A stretch of 64,000 bases of DNA from Meloidogyne chitwoodi (lineage: Eukaryota > Nematoda > Chromadorea > Rhabditida > Meloidogynidae), in NCBI GenBank assembly GCA_015183035.1, contig JACZZP010000002.1:558001-622000 (forward strand), written 5' to 3'. Below, piece by piece: positions 11,838 to 24,000 of the stretch (positions are counted from its first letter, which is position 1; each line of letters begins with the position of its first letter). The notes under the pieces are model-generated. The model worked only from the letters and a program-made list of their open reading frames with translations. It did no database searches and was not told the origin of the DNA. The translations under genes were made by a program, and so were the position numbers.

Positions 11838-13851
11838 ATGTATTCTTATAATGCTGGTCAACGCAAAAGTTTTTCTTCGCCATCAAATTCTTGTAAATTG
11901 TTTTTTTAATTTTTAAAAAAAAAAAAAAAAAAATTTTTTAGAGTACATTAGAGTCTGAGTTTTATTTTAAATAAAATAAAATTAATTTAGCTAACAACAA
12001 TTCTTCTGATTCTAATTCCAATTTATCTTCTATAGTAGAGGTAGAAGAACAAAGAAGACAATTTTCTTATGAGACTGAAACTGGTGTTGAACCATCAATG
12101 GCACAGGCAGAGTGGAATAGTCGTTTTGAGTTTGTTATTTTTGAGACTATAAATGCTCTTTTTTATTTTTATTGATTTTTTAAATTTTTTTAATTATTTC
12201 ACAGTCAATTAATTAATAAAAGGGTTGATTATTTTTAGTGTTGATATTTAGGACTGTCTCATTACATGCCCTTAAATCGTTAAGAGTCAATTAAAAAAAA
12301 TTTTTTTAATTGAGAATTATTCTAAATTTTCTATAAAATGTTCAAAATACCAAACTTTCTTTTACTCAAAAATTTCAAAAAAATAAATTTTAATTTTACA
12401 GTAGACACAGAGACTCTACCGTATTTCCCGTTTTTACCCCTGCACCTCGTCAACCTCACCAATCTATGAATAATAATAGACAACATAATAATAATAATTT
12501 ACAACAACATAAAGTTACCACCTTTTCAGAGTCTCCAAATTATAAAATAATTTATTTAGTTGCTTTAATTATTATTACTTGTTTATTAATTTCTTTAATT
12601 ATTATTATTATTGTTTTATTAGCTACTAAAAGAGGTTAATTTAATTAATTTATATTAATTAAATTTTTCCTTTTTTTTTATTTAAGTTAAAAAAAATTAA
12701 AAAAAATTTTTATTAATTATTAAAATCCAACCCAATTGATCACCACTCAATTGATCACTCACCCCAGAAAATAGAAAAAAAAGTTTTTCTTCTTATTTTT
12801 TTAACGTTTTATGTCTTTAAACTGAGTTTCTTATAATTTAAAAATATTGAAAATCACAAAAATTTTGTCAAAATATTTTAAAGTGTGTCATAATTTCAGC
12901 GCTTCCCTTCCCCCAAACTTTTATCTTTTTATTTTATTTTTATTTATTTTTTAGTATTTTTTTATGACCCAGCACAACCACAAAAATTAAATTTATTAAA
13001 TAATAATAATATTAAATCATCAACAACAACAACAAATAATAATAATAATAATCGTTTACTCTCACAAATGCCAGAACAACAAAACCAGCAACAAACATTT
13101 CCTCTCACACAAACAATTCCAAATAATCAACAACAACAACAACAACAACCCACTAATAATTTTATTACAAAAATATTTGAATGTGAATTATTTATTTTAA
13201 ATCAAGCAAATACTGCTTATAATAATAAAGATAGTTTTGAATATTATCAAGCTAAAACAATACTTTCTAATGCTGTAAGAATTTTTTTTTGGTCTTTTTT
13301 TGAAAATTGACATCCCATTTATTCGCAAGAAAATATTTTACGCATAAAAATTAGTAATTTTAAAAATATTTTCCTGCGAATAAATGGGGTGTCAAATATT
13401 TTCCTGCGAATAAATGGGGTGTCAAATATTTTCTTGCGAATAAATGGGGTGTCAAATATTTTCTTGCGAATAAATGGGGTGTCTAACCAAAGTTTATTCT
13501 TTTTTTTTTATTATTTAGCTTGCTAATACTTTTGAAGGATCTTCTCTACGTGATATGAATCCAACGATTAATTTGGAAAAATTAGAAAATAGGTTAAATA
13601 ATTTAATATTCTAACGAATTTTATGATTTTTTGAAATATTTTTTAATTTTCAAATTTTTTTCAAAATTTTATTTTTTAGCGAATCTGATTTCCGAATTGT
13701 TTTCTCAATAAGTTTAATTATTCTGGAACAAAATAAAGCACTCGGAGAAATGGCAATTAGAAATCTTTTACTTAGTCAAATTGGAGTATTAGAAGGATTT
13801 ATTAATCAAACCAATATTGACAGAAATAGAGTTTTCGTAAAAGAATTGTAA
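11838..13851 (+). CDS. Single-pass membrane protein, function unknown
   Basis: Exons 11838..11892, 11991..12129, 12402..12634, 12955..13274, 13519..13592 and 13680..13851 give 330 residues in one frame. The N-terminal part is Ser/Asn-rich and acidic (SNLSSIVEVEEQRRQ). A single transmembrane helix follows at about residues 117-142 (IIYLVALIIITCLLISLI). After it are an Asn/Gln/Thr-rich stretch and a helical C-terminal domain containing FECELFILNQAN and GEMAIRNLLLSQIGVLEGF. With no signal peptide, type II topology is likely, the C-terminal domain being outside. The join at 12634/12955 is an inference: the donor AGAG|GTTAAT gives the correct phase, but without it the frame reaches TAA at 12637 and the second half could be a separate gene with first Met at 13068. 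No family recognised. Confidence 0.6.
13311..13490. repeat. Family A element with its right half amplified in tandem
   Basis: A complete family A foldback, starting catcccatttattcgcaag, is followed by extra copies of its right half. The unit aaatattttcctgcgaataaatggggtgtc of 30 bp appears four times head to tail, the last two with cttgcg instead of cctgcg. It lies within an intron of the membrane-protein gene. Confidence 0.85.
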
Positions 13852-13879
13852 AATTTTTAAACTTGTTTTTACTTTAGAT

Positions 13880-13966
13880 AAACACCCCATTTATTCGCAA
13901 AAAAATATTACACGCAAAAAGACTTGAAAATAAAACTTTATTTTGCGAATAAATGGGGTGTTTACC
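13880..13966. repeat. MITE-like foldback element, family A (copy 8)
   Basis: Almost ideal copy: aaacaccccatttattcgca at the left and its complement at the right, with an AT-rich core of about 45 bp. It starts 30 bp after the membrane-protein stop codon. Confidence 0.8.
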
Positions 13967-14109
13967 CAAAGTATAAACAAGTTGCAAAAGTTTAACTTAA
14001 ATAAAGGCTTTATTTAAATATATGTAAATAAACCGGTAAATTAATAATCGATGTGCAAGAAAAAATACAAAAATATGTACAAAAAATTATTATTATTTTA
14101 AAAAAAGAA

Positions 14110-16826
14110 TTATAAAAGTGTTACCTTTTCTTCTTCTTTATGAATTATTTCTGCTCCAATAACTGCTGTTCTACTTACTATTCGTTCTTTTGTTCGAAAA
14201 GTAACATAAGTATATAAAATTGAGCCAAACACAGATATATTAATTCCAATAAAATTATTCCAAGTAAAAATATAATCTCCACTGCTAATCATTCCAATAT
14301 AGGTAACAAACATATTCTAAAAAAATATAGTTAAAGAAAAAATTAATTTAAAATAATTTGAATTTTGATTTATTCAATAAATGCTTCTTACTCCGTTAAA
14401 ATTTCACGGAAGGTATCGAACCTTTGACTCTTTCACTTGTAGGCAACCTCACAACCGACTAAGCTACAACACACAAACAAGTTTTGTTCTCTTATTTCTC
14501 CCTTATATCTACAACCTATTTTTTCATTTCAACCAAAATATATAGAAAAATCCCCAAAATTAATTTTTAAAAAATTTTTAATTAAAAAAAAATACTTTTA
14601 TTGGTCCAACACAGACAGTAGTTAAAGCAGAATTATGTGCTGTACACAAAACAACAGAATAATTAAGAATTAAGCCACCAACACAAGAAAGGGAAAAAAA
14701 GAAAATAACAGGAACAGTTAAATATCCTTCATCAATATAAATTAATAACTTAAAGAAAAAAATAAATTTAAAAATTTAAATTAATTTAAAAAAAAACCTT
14801 TTCAGTTTCCTCATAATTTAAAAATATAAAAATAATTAAAGGTAATAACATAAATAATGAATTGTAAAAAAGCAACCCGTTTTTGCCTAATTCCTTAATT
14901 AAAATAGAAAATTGAAAATATTATTTTGTGTATTTTATTAAAAATTATTTTTAATAAAAATAATTTTTAATAAACCTTAGAATTTAATTTTTTCTTCATA
15001 TAAACTCCTAAAAATAAAATTTTAATTAATTAATTTAAAAAAATAAATTTAAAACAACCGTTTAAAGCTGTAGCAAAATTATTAACACAAATAAGTAAAT
15101 AACCAATTGAATCAAAGGATAAATCAAACCTTAAAAATAAAATTTAATTTTAAAATTAAATATAAAATTAAATAAAATTTAAAATAAAAATTAAAATAAA
15201 AAAATAAAAATTAAATAAAAATTAAAATAAAAAAAAATTAAAATTAAAATAAAAATTAAATTTTAAAAAATAAATTAAATTAAAATTAATATTAAATAAA
15301 AATTAAAATAAAAATTAAATTAAAAATGAAATTAAATTAAAAATTATAATTCTTACATTGCTGCAATAACTGAACCAAATATCATTAAAAATACACTAAA
15401 TTTAACACCAAATGTTGGAACAATTCTTTAAAAATTTTAAAAATTAAATTTAAAATTATTAAAAATAAATAAATACCCAAGTATAAAATATTCAAAAAGC
15501 ATTGTTAAAAATATTGAAAAACGCCTTAAAACTGTAAACATGGGAAGACTGATAATTTTAGTACCGCCTAGACCAGCAATTAAGTTTACTAAAAAAAGTT
15601 AAAATTAAAAAATAAATTTAAAAAATTATTTTATTTTTAAATTTATAAAATGATGAATTTATTTATTTAAAAATGTGTGAGATAGAATTTTTTTTTAAAC
15701 TTTTTCTTAAAATATTTAAAAAAAAATATTTACCAATTTTAAGAATTAAATTTCTAATTTTAAATTAAAAAAAAAAGACAAAAAAATTAGTGAAAGGTCA
15801 ACTACCAAAAATAAATAAAATCATCATTATAAATTTTAAAAAAAAATCCTAACAATAAGAGGATTTACCCCAAAATAATAAAATTAAAAGGTACTTGTGT
15901 GTTATCCCCCGACATTGCGGACAAACTTTTGCGGACAAATTTATTTATATAAAACAACTACAATAAAAAGTTACTCCAATGGCCAATATTTTCCCCAAGC
16001 AATCATAATTTCTTCAAAAACGTCTCTACATCTTTTTCAGTTGCTGACAAATCCCAAATTTTCATTATAAAGGTAAAATAGAATATTAAAAATCAAATAT
16101 AAAATGATAGAATGACTACATAAAATACTAAATTAAAAATAAATAAATTTAATGAATATAAAATAATAGACTGCATTTTTTTATTATTAAAATTGTCTAT
16201 TTATATATAAATTTGTCCGCAAAAGTTTGTCCGCAATGTCGGGGGATAACACACAAGTACCAATTAAAATTAAAAAATAAATAAACCTGCAAAAAAAATA
16301 GGCAAAGGAAAAATCTTTTGAGGAATAGAATTATCAATTTTTGGAAAAGACAAAATATTGAGGCATTTAAGTATAAAAAGTATCAAAACAGTTGTAACCA
16401 TTTGGCCAAATGCAAGATATAAAAATGAAGGAAATCTGAAATTAAATTAAAATTTTAAAAATTTATTTTTAAATTTTTCTTTAAGGCAGAAAAGCAGTAA
16501 TTTTAAACTAAAAATAATTCGAAAATTAGCTATAAAATTAGCAACCAATTATTTTTATATTCTTTAAAATAATTAAAAAAGAGAGGGTCGTCTTAATCAA
16601 TTTTTCCTTTAAATATTTAAACAAAAAACCTAAAAATATTTTTATTCTTTTTTTCCCTATATTTTAATTATTAAAAAATTAAAAAAAAATAAAACCTGTA
16701 ATTTGTAAGTAAAATTTTATTAACAAAAATTATAGTAATTGAAGCTATTGCATAAAATATAGCACAAGAAATTCGAAGAAAAAGTGTAGAAGAATAACTA
16801 GTTGAAAGGCTGCTGATAGACATCAT
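14110..16826 (-). CDS. SLC35D: Nucleotide-sugar transporter, SLC35D family (sqv-7-like)
   Basis: Nine exons, 16696..16826, 16287..16435, 15477..15588, 15357..15425, 15059..15129, 14976..15007, 14798..14893, 14596..14748 and 14110..14316, give 339 residues with all phases consistent. The whole length follows the SLC35D pattern: [13 protein letters not shown] in the first helix pair, [30 protein letters not shown], a [21 protein letters not shown] loop, SALTT and GPIKN, and a terminal [14 protein letters not shown] with [18 protein letters not shown]. Hydrophobic segments along the chain fit about ten membrane helices. Family members carry UDP-glucuronic acid, UDP-GalNAc or related sugars into the Golgi or ER for glycosaminoglycan and glycoprotein synthesis; in C. 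elegans the related sqv-7 is needed for chondroitin/heparan synthesis. Substrate here is inferred. The gene carries two insertions in introns: a 372-bp MITE (15890..16261) and a tRNA-like relic (14392..14472). Confidence 0.92.
14392..14472 (-). pseudogene. tRNA-like relic in an SLC35D intron
   Basis: Minus strand shows an A box (TAGCTTAGTCGG) and a B box (GGTTCGATACC) at tRNA spacing, in the sense direction of the host intron (14317..14595). Acceptor arms do not pair well. Likely a decayed tRNA or short tRNA-derived element. Confidence 0.5.
15890..16261. mobile_element. 372-bp MITE with long terminal inverted repeats
   Basis: Ends ggtacttgtgtgttatcccc and its exact complement continue as arms of about 60 bp that include two tgcggacaaa repeats each. 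The 8 bp aattaaaa stands immediately outside both ends, consistent with a target-site duplication of the hAT length class. No coding capacity. It is inserted between exons 2 and 3 of SLC35D. Confidence 0.88.
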
Positions 16827-17430
16827 TTTATTATTTTTATTAAAAAATTTAAAATAAATAAAAAATTTTAAATATTTTTTAAAATTAAATATTTATTTTA
16901 TTCTCCTCTTCTTTTTCTTTTTTAAAAATCCTAAAAAAAGGTGTTAAAATTAAAATTTAATAATCGCATTTATTTACATAAATCGAAACGAGGACATATT
17001 TAAAAAAAAGAATAAAAAAAGAGAGAAAAAAGAATTTTAAAAAATCTATAATTTAGTTGAAAAATTCAGCAAAAAATAAGAAAAGGTAAAAAAATTAAAA
17101 AAAATTTTTCCAACACACAAAACATCAAAATCCATTAAATATTAAATTTAATAAAAAAAAATTAATAAAATATTATAAATTATTTATTAAAAAAAATAAT
17201 TTATCAAAACAAACTAAAATGGATAATATAAAATTGGAAAATAGTAAACGGAAAATAAAGATAATGAAATTTAAAAAAATTTATGTTAAAATAATAATTA
17301 ATTTTTTAAACATTTAATAAACATAAAAATAGAGGGATTGAAATTTTGGATATTTTTGATAAATTTAAAAAATTTTTATCGTCAAAAAATACAATTTTAA
17401 ATTTTTTTTGTTTAATTTTCCCCCTCTTTT
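16827..17430. other. Intergenic region, nothing recognised
   Basis: AT-rich spacer between the SLC35D start and the transposase-like gene's stop codon. No reading frame or structured repeat was found, and no terminal inverted repeat matching sequence beyond 20.2 kb was seen. Confidence 0.5.
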
Positions 17431-20157
17431 TTAATGATCAGCTTCACAATTTCGTGAAACTTGTGCCAGAAAATCAATAATTCTGTTTGGATCGTGTATT
17501 TGATTTGCATACATATGATCCACAATTGGAACATATTGTTGAACTAAATTTAAAATTTTTGCTTCAGCAGCTAAAACTTTCCTTCCCTTCTTTGGAGGGT
17601 CTAAACCAGACATAAATTGATTAATTTCATCATCTGTCCTTTTTTGTTCTTTTCTTATAATATCAATAAATTGCCAAATGTTTGTACGAATTGAAGTAAA
17701 TGCTCTTTTTGTTCGACGATGAACAGCTTCAACATAATAATCTATAAGATCAACACCATCAAGAGTACGTTGATAAACGTTCCATTGGTTAGGAGAAAAT
17801 ATTGGCTGTGAAAGTGTTCCGTCAAAACGGGGACGTCCAGTGTAGTTGACAAGGAACCTTTTTTATTAAAAATAAAATAAATATTAAAAAGAAAAGAAAA
17901 AAAAGGAAAACTAACCAATCAAAAACTCTTTGTAACTGATTAGGCAAACAAGCTTCAAGTACAGTCAAAGCTGCAGCCAAATCCGAAATGGGAAGAAAAG
18001 CCAAACAAATAATCATTCTCGCTGATTCAGCAAATACTGCATCCGTATTGTAAAGCTTTTTTTAAAAAAAAAAGAAAGAAGTCAATATATTGAAAATTTG
18101 ATCTGATATAATTTAAATTCCAAACTTGTGTCTAATTTAGGTATAACCACTCTCAATTTATTCCCAAAAAAAAATATTTTACATCCCAAAATGAATTGAA
18201 AATAATATTTTTTTGCGAATATAATTGGGGTTTAAAAGTAGAAAAACTCGAAATTCTCATCAGTTAAATTTTAAATATAACCAAAAATAAAAAATAAAAT
18301 ATATGTACTTGAATTAATCCTTGCTCAGTCATTTGTTTCTTCAAATTTTGAGATAAATGAAAAAAACTATAATGTAAAGTGCATTGAGGATGTTTAGCTC
18401 TCATAGCATTAACAAATCCTTGTTCAAAATCAATTGAAGCAGATTGGGGAGAAAATGAAGGCCAACGCTGTCTTATTAAATCAAGCATTCTTTCGTAGCT
18501 TTTTTGAGTTTTTGAAGTAAGTAAACAATAACAAATTGGGAAAACCCAAGCTCCGCGTCTAAAAATGGAATTTAAAAAAAATAATTTTTAAACAAAAGAG
18601 AACCTGGCCATTATAAGATAAAGCTGATTAAATAAAATTGGAGCAACAGGAATTGTTCCATCAGCAAAAATTTGTTGAACTTGGTCAATCCATCCAGCAG
18701 TTGAAGCACGAGCAAATAATAAAATTCTAAAAATTTAAATAAAAATATTACATTTCGTTCATATTTAGAAAAAAAAGAAACCAAAAAATAAGAGAGAATA
18801 GGATTAAGAATATAAAAAATAAAAATACCTTTGATCTCCCCCTTCTTCATAAACATCAGAATCGGCCAAAAGAAATTCCTCTTCTTCAATTTCTCCTTCT
18901 AAACCTCCTTCTTTTGGGTGAATATAAACTTTATATTCTTTGTAAATCTGCAGCTCTTTCACAAACTCAGGAAGTACAGGAGTTTGGCTTGGTTTGGGAC
19001 GAACACGCTTAAAAGTAAAATAAAAATAAAGGCTAAAAAAGAAAAAAACCTTTTTTGGTGTGCTCTTGACAACAAATTGTTCAGGCGAAGCATCCTCAAC
19101 ATAAATTTTTGGTTCAACTTTTGGCTAAAAAATTTTTTTTTAATACTAACATAACAAAAAATTATATAAAAAAAGCCCGCTCTACTTAACAAAAATAAAA
19201 TAAAAATACTGAAAAACTATCTTTCTTTTGATTAAAAAAAAATTAAAACCTTTGTCGCACTTCGTAGTGTTCTATTCATTTTTGCAGATGGCCCCTCATT
19301 AATAACAGTTTCACATTTATGTTTTGGCGTATTACGAGGAAGAGACGGTTCACCAAACTTCACACAAGTGTGATAACCTGTTTCTTTAATAACATCATCA
19401 TTCAGGTCAGTATGAATACGTGCTAAGTTTTTTAAGTTACAAGCTTATTTTTTTAGATAAAAATGGTTGATATACCTTTGCATATGAGATTGCCACGTCC
19501 TCTAAGAGATTCAACACAACGCCAAAATCTTATCATTCCATTTTTGCTCGTTGAATTAAGACAATACTTTGCATTATTATGAAGTATTGTTGACTTTGAA
19601 CCGGAATAGACACTAGCTACTTCTTCCTCAACATACTCGTTTGCTTCAGCATGAGCCAACATATCTTCATGTGTCAATCCATTGTTGTAATCATCATATT
19701 CGAGTGTCGAATCATGATCCACATTATTCTTTTGGTAAAAAATAAAAATTATCAAATAATAAAATATAGTTCCCCAACTTTATTGTTCGAATTCTAGATT
19801 ATTTAAATAAAACTCCAAATCATACCCCATGTTGTACCGATATAATTTCAACAGTCACTGGACCGCCTTCATTTGATAACATCGCTCCAATTTGTGCTTT
19901 GACTTGAGCTCCTTCATCAATTGAACTATCTTTCTGTCCAGAAGTAGTGGCTTCAGGAATTGTGGTGTTATTATCACCATTATTTTCAGGAATTGTGTTA
20001 TCATCACCATTATCATTTGATTTTGATACTGCATCATCTTGTTGCAAAATTTGAGGTTCTTGGTCCCTTAAATGACAAAATTAAGCATAAATTCCAAGCA
20101 AGATACTTTAATTTATACTAAATAGACTCGTATTTCATACCTTTGCTCGTTCTGCAT
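17431..20157 (-). CDS. FLYWCH/MULE transposase-like protein
   Basis: Ten exons, 20141..20157, 19826..20066, 19476..19728, 19250..19422, 19050..19124, 18829..19007, 18604..18726, 18309..18558, 17916..18055 and 17431..17857, encode 625 residues without a stop. After an acidic Asp/Asn-rich N-terminus comes a FLYWCH-type zinc finger (CLNSTSKNGMIRFWRC, ICKG, then GYHTC). The MULE transposase core follows: IFADGTIPVAPILFNQLYLI (first Asp), SIDFEQGF (second Asp) and YYVEAVHRR (Glu). The usual CxxH motif is changed to YSFFH, so the Cys is absent. The C-terminus resembles that of the second copy at 59.9-61.6 kb (WFLxNYTGRP, IWQFI). Such enzymes cut and paste DNA of the Mutator superfamily. No terminal inverted repeats were found around the gene, so it may be an element remnant or a domesticated gene; both are inference. 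Confidence 0.82.
18148..18232. repeat. Degenerate family A element in a transposase intron
   Basis: Left end has lost the motif (caatttattcccaaaa) and the right end reads tttgcgaatataattgggg with an insertion. It lies in the intron 18056..18308. Confidence 0.5.
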
Positions 20158-21040
20158 CTTGAGTAATGGTTGTAAGTTATAAATGTATTCTACTCGAATG
20201 TCTGAAAATGAAGAGAATTAAATTTAATTCGGTAAGGGTTTCGGAGTCTTGCAAGATGTTGAGTATAGAGAATTAAAATCTCGTATCTTATGGGTTTAAC
20301 ACTTTAAATAAAGACTCAACCAAAACATAAAACAAAAAGAATTTATTTAGGCGAAAAAAAATGCAGGAACTCAAGTTGCATAAATCAACTCAAAATGCCC
20401 AATAAAAAAATGTTAATTTTTATTGTAGAAGAAAATCTTAATTTTTAAAGCGATTACTTCTTAAAAAAGATACTGTATGCAAAATATATTACAGAGAAAA
20501 GAATTAGAGAAAACGTTCATTATTTTTCTCATTTTTCAATTTTTATTTCGCTGATAATTATACTTCATTTTACACCTTTAATTTCGTATTCATTAAAATT
20601 TGAATAAATACATCGCATTATTACTAATTTATCTTGAAAAAATTATCAAAAATTAGTTAACTACTAATCCAATAATTTTAATTAAACCTCGTATATATTG
20701 AAGTTACCAATTTTTGTTTTTTGGTGAAACGAAATTTGGTGAAAAGACAATGTTCATATCAAAAAAAAGCAATGAAACCTTTCGCAATCACTCAATTTTT
20801 GTCTCTTCGTTTACCACACTATATTTATGTAAAATCGATTCGGTTACGGTGTGAAATTGATTTGTGTGACATAGACCTCTATTTCCCCCCTAACTTCGTT
20901 ATATTTTTGTTCATCGTAATCAACTAAGGCTGGTTCTATTTTGAGAAAATTGTTTAATATCTTGTGTCTTTTATTTTTTAAATTACAATTACTTTTTTTA
21001 TATTTATTTAGTTATATTTTGAATGTTTTAAATCTAGAAA
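20158..21040. other. Divergent intergenic region
   Basis: Separates the minus-strand transposase-like gene from the plus-strand RBM12-like gene and should hold both promoters. No element could be assigned; the open frame near 20.7-20.9 kb has no recognisable protein content. Confidence 0.4.
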
Positions 21041-24000
21041 ATGTCTACAATAATAATTCGCCTTCAAAACTTGCCGCTTAGCGCAAAAGCGGCTGATATA
21101 CGCGAATTTTTCGGTGATTTAAAAATCCCCAAAGGTTCTGTTAATATTGTTGGCGGTCATTTGGGTGATGCTTTTATTGGATTTGCCTCTGACGAAGATG
21201 CTAGACTTGCAATGTTGTTGGAAGGCAGACTGCTTCACAATTCAAAGATAAGGCTAATGCTTTCCTCAAAAAGGGAAATGGACCAAGTTATATCTAGCGC
21301 TCAAACATATGCTGGCAAAGTCTCGTCAATGGAATCTATTCAAAATAATCCACCAGATCCATCTCAAAAGGAGTCAGTGAAACTTGAAGGTTGTTGCATT
21401 AATGAATTTTTATTTAAAATTTATATTACGGGTTTAAATTTTTTAAATGGGTCGATAAAAGTATATTGAAATGTTAGAAAATTTTGAAAATTAATTTTAT
21501 TTATGAATTCACCACTTAAATCTCTCATCGACTTAACGCCGATATTTTCTAAATCACCACTTTTGAACTAAAAAAATAAATTCATTTTTGAGTTACGTAT
21601 TTTTTTAAATTTGTTCTAAAAATCTTAGAATGAAAACGTTTGTCTGTACTTGTCCAAAGTGACTCGTATCCTTTTTTATCAAAATTGGGGAACAATATAC
21701 GTATAGTCGAATATTTTTTACTAGCTAACATCATCAGACATTATCCAGTTTTAAGACGAATTAATTTCGAAAATAAAATGATTGCCTTTCGCGCCCTAAT
21801 GTCGAACATGCTTATTAAATTAAATTTTAATTAACTTAATAGTTTTTGGTCCATTATTAATTTATTACTCATCATTTTGATTTTTTATATGCTCCCAATT
21901 TTTAAACTACTCCCTTTGATTTCCACAATTTCCATCATTTGAACGAAGGAATTTTTATTATTTTTTCCATTTTTATAAAATTTATTTCCTTTAACCCCAC
22001 ACTTTTACTTTCCCATCTCATTGTCAACTTAAATATCTGCGCAATTTTTAATATAGATTTTTTATTACAAAGATTTTGATTTAATGTTCAGCTAGATAAA
22101 ATTTTATTCAATTGTGAACACGTTTTAGGACGTTAATTTTATTGTAGAAAAATTTGGGGGAAGTTGGGTGAAGTTATTATTTTGTTCTATTGAAAATACA
22201 CTAATTTTGAGCAGAGCTAAAAGGCAGTTTTGCCTATTTTAACATTAAATTAATTCTTACAATAATTAATTTTTTAAAAATTAACCTTTTGCTTAAAAAA
22301 TTACTTTATTCTCGTCAAATTTATTCAATAAAATATTCTGATTCCAAGTTTCTTAAAAATTCTGATTCTAAGTTTGTCAATAATTAAATAATTGAAAGTA
22401 AGTTTTTTTTTAATTCTGATTTCATGTTTGTTTCGTATTCTGATTTTATATTATTTTTAAATTCATTGTTTATATATTCTTACTTTCTCTTATACTAAAA
22501 CAAATAATTTTAATTGTTTTCATATTAATTGAAGTAGTTTTTTTACAACAAAGTTTATCTCACGTTTTCTTCTGCTTTTATCGTCATTTCAGTAGTTTGG
22601 TGTTTAATGATTCAATAGACTGAAAAACTGCTGTAAATGAAGCTTCTATTAAATTTAAATAATTCAAAATAGTCAATTTAGAATTTTTCTTTTTGATCGA
22701 TGCAAATAATTTCCACCTCGTCCTACTAACACTTCTTTTCATTTTCGACAATTTGAACTAAAAGGTTTATAAATAAATCTGATAAATTAGTGGAAATAGG
22801 ACAAATAATTTTCTAGATATAGAGAATGTTTAAAGGTCTAATTTTTAATTTTTTTCTATTTTGGTTTAATGAATATTAAATAAAATTGCTTTAAAATGCG
22901 CGATAATTTATAATTTTAAATATACTACTACACACTTTACTACATTTAATTTTGAATAAACTTAAATATTTTTAATTATTATATCGAAAGAAAAGGAGAT
23001 TTAAAACACAATTTATGGGGATTATAATTTAAAAATAATAATGTTCAATTTTAATAATTTTAAAAAATCAGAAAATTATTTTTAAATTTTTTGAATTTTC
23101 AACATTAGTCATATAAAATATTTATTTTCTCGAGAAATTTATAATAGGTATATTGAAAGGGTTTTTCATAGAATGTAAATTTCCTATTTAATTTTTAAAA
23201 TAAAAAAATTAATTAATTAAGACTGATTAAATAAGTAAAATAATTAATATTAAAATTATTTTTAACAAAATTTTTTACTAATTTAAATATATTTTAATAT
23301 TTATAAAGCAAAAATTAAATAAAATTTATTTACACATTTTTCTCCTTCTCTCTCTCTTACAAAACAACTAGAAAATTTTAACAAACAGGCAAGAGTCTTT
23401 GTTATTATTTTATAATTCCCATTTTTTAGTAAAATACTCAACTTTTTTAATTTGGGAGTTAACAAAACAACTTTAATATGTATTAAAAAAAAATTTTTAT
23501 TAAAAAAAAATTTTTTTTTTTAATTTTTTTTTGTGTTCTTGTTCCGTTATTTACCTATTTGTTTTCCTATATTAGGTACCAGTTTTATTTTTAGTTAAAA
23601 AGTTTTATTTTTATCAGCATAATTTTTCTATTTTAAATAAAAATTAGATTAACTCGAAAAGAATAATTTAAAAAAATAAAAATATATATTTGTGTTAAAA
23701 ATTAAATTTAAATTTTTTCTAGTCAATTCGCCTATTCCTGGTTTTTCTTCATTTACTCAGCAACCACCAACAACTTTTCCAACTCAAACAAACTTGTTAG
23801 AACAACAACAACGACCACCATCAATTCAACAAACATTTGGCAATGACTCTTGGAAAACACCTAATTATCCTCCAACAACAAATACTCAAACAAACTTGTT
23901 AGGAAACACACAACAATTAATTCAACAACAACAAACAAATAGACAACTTTCAACAATTTTTGAAGGAGGGAATGTTCAGAATGTTAATAATAATAATAAT

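Noticed and set aside
13380..13490. Regular 30-bp repeats that at first sight look like a CRISPR array
   Set aside because: Units are directly adjacent without spacers and are the right half of a eukaryotic foldback element.
20721..20927. 68-codon plus-strand frame upstream of the RBM12-like gene
   Set aside because: No homology or splice signals; composition is like surrounding spacer.
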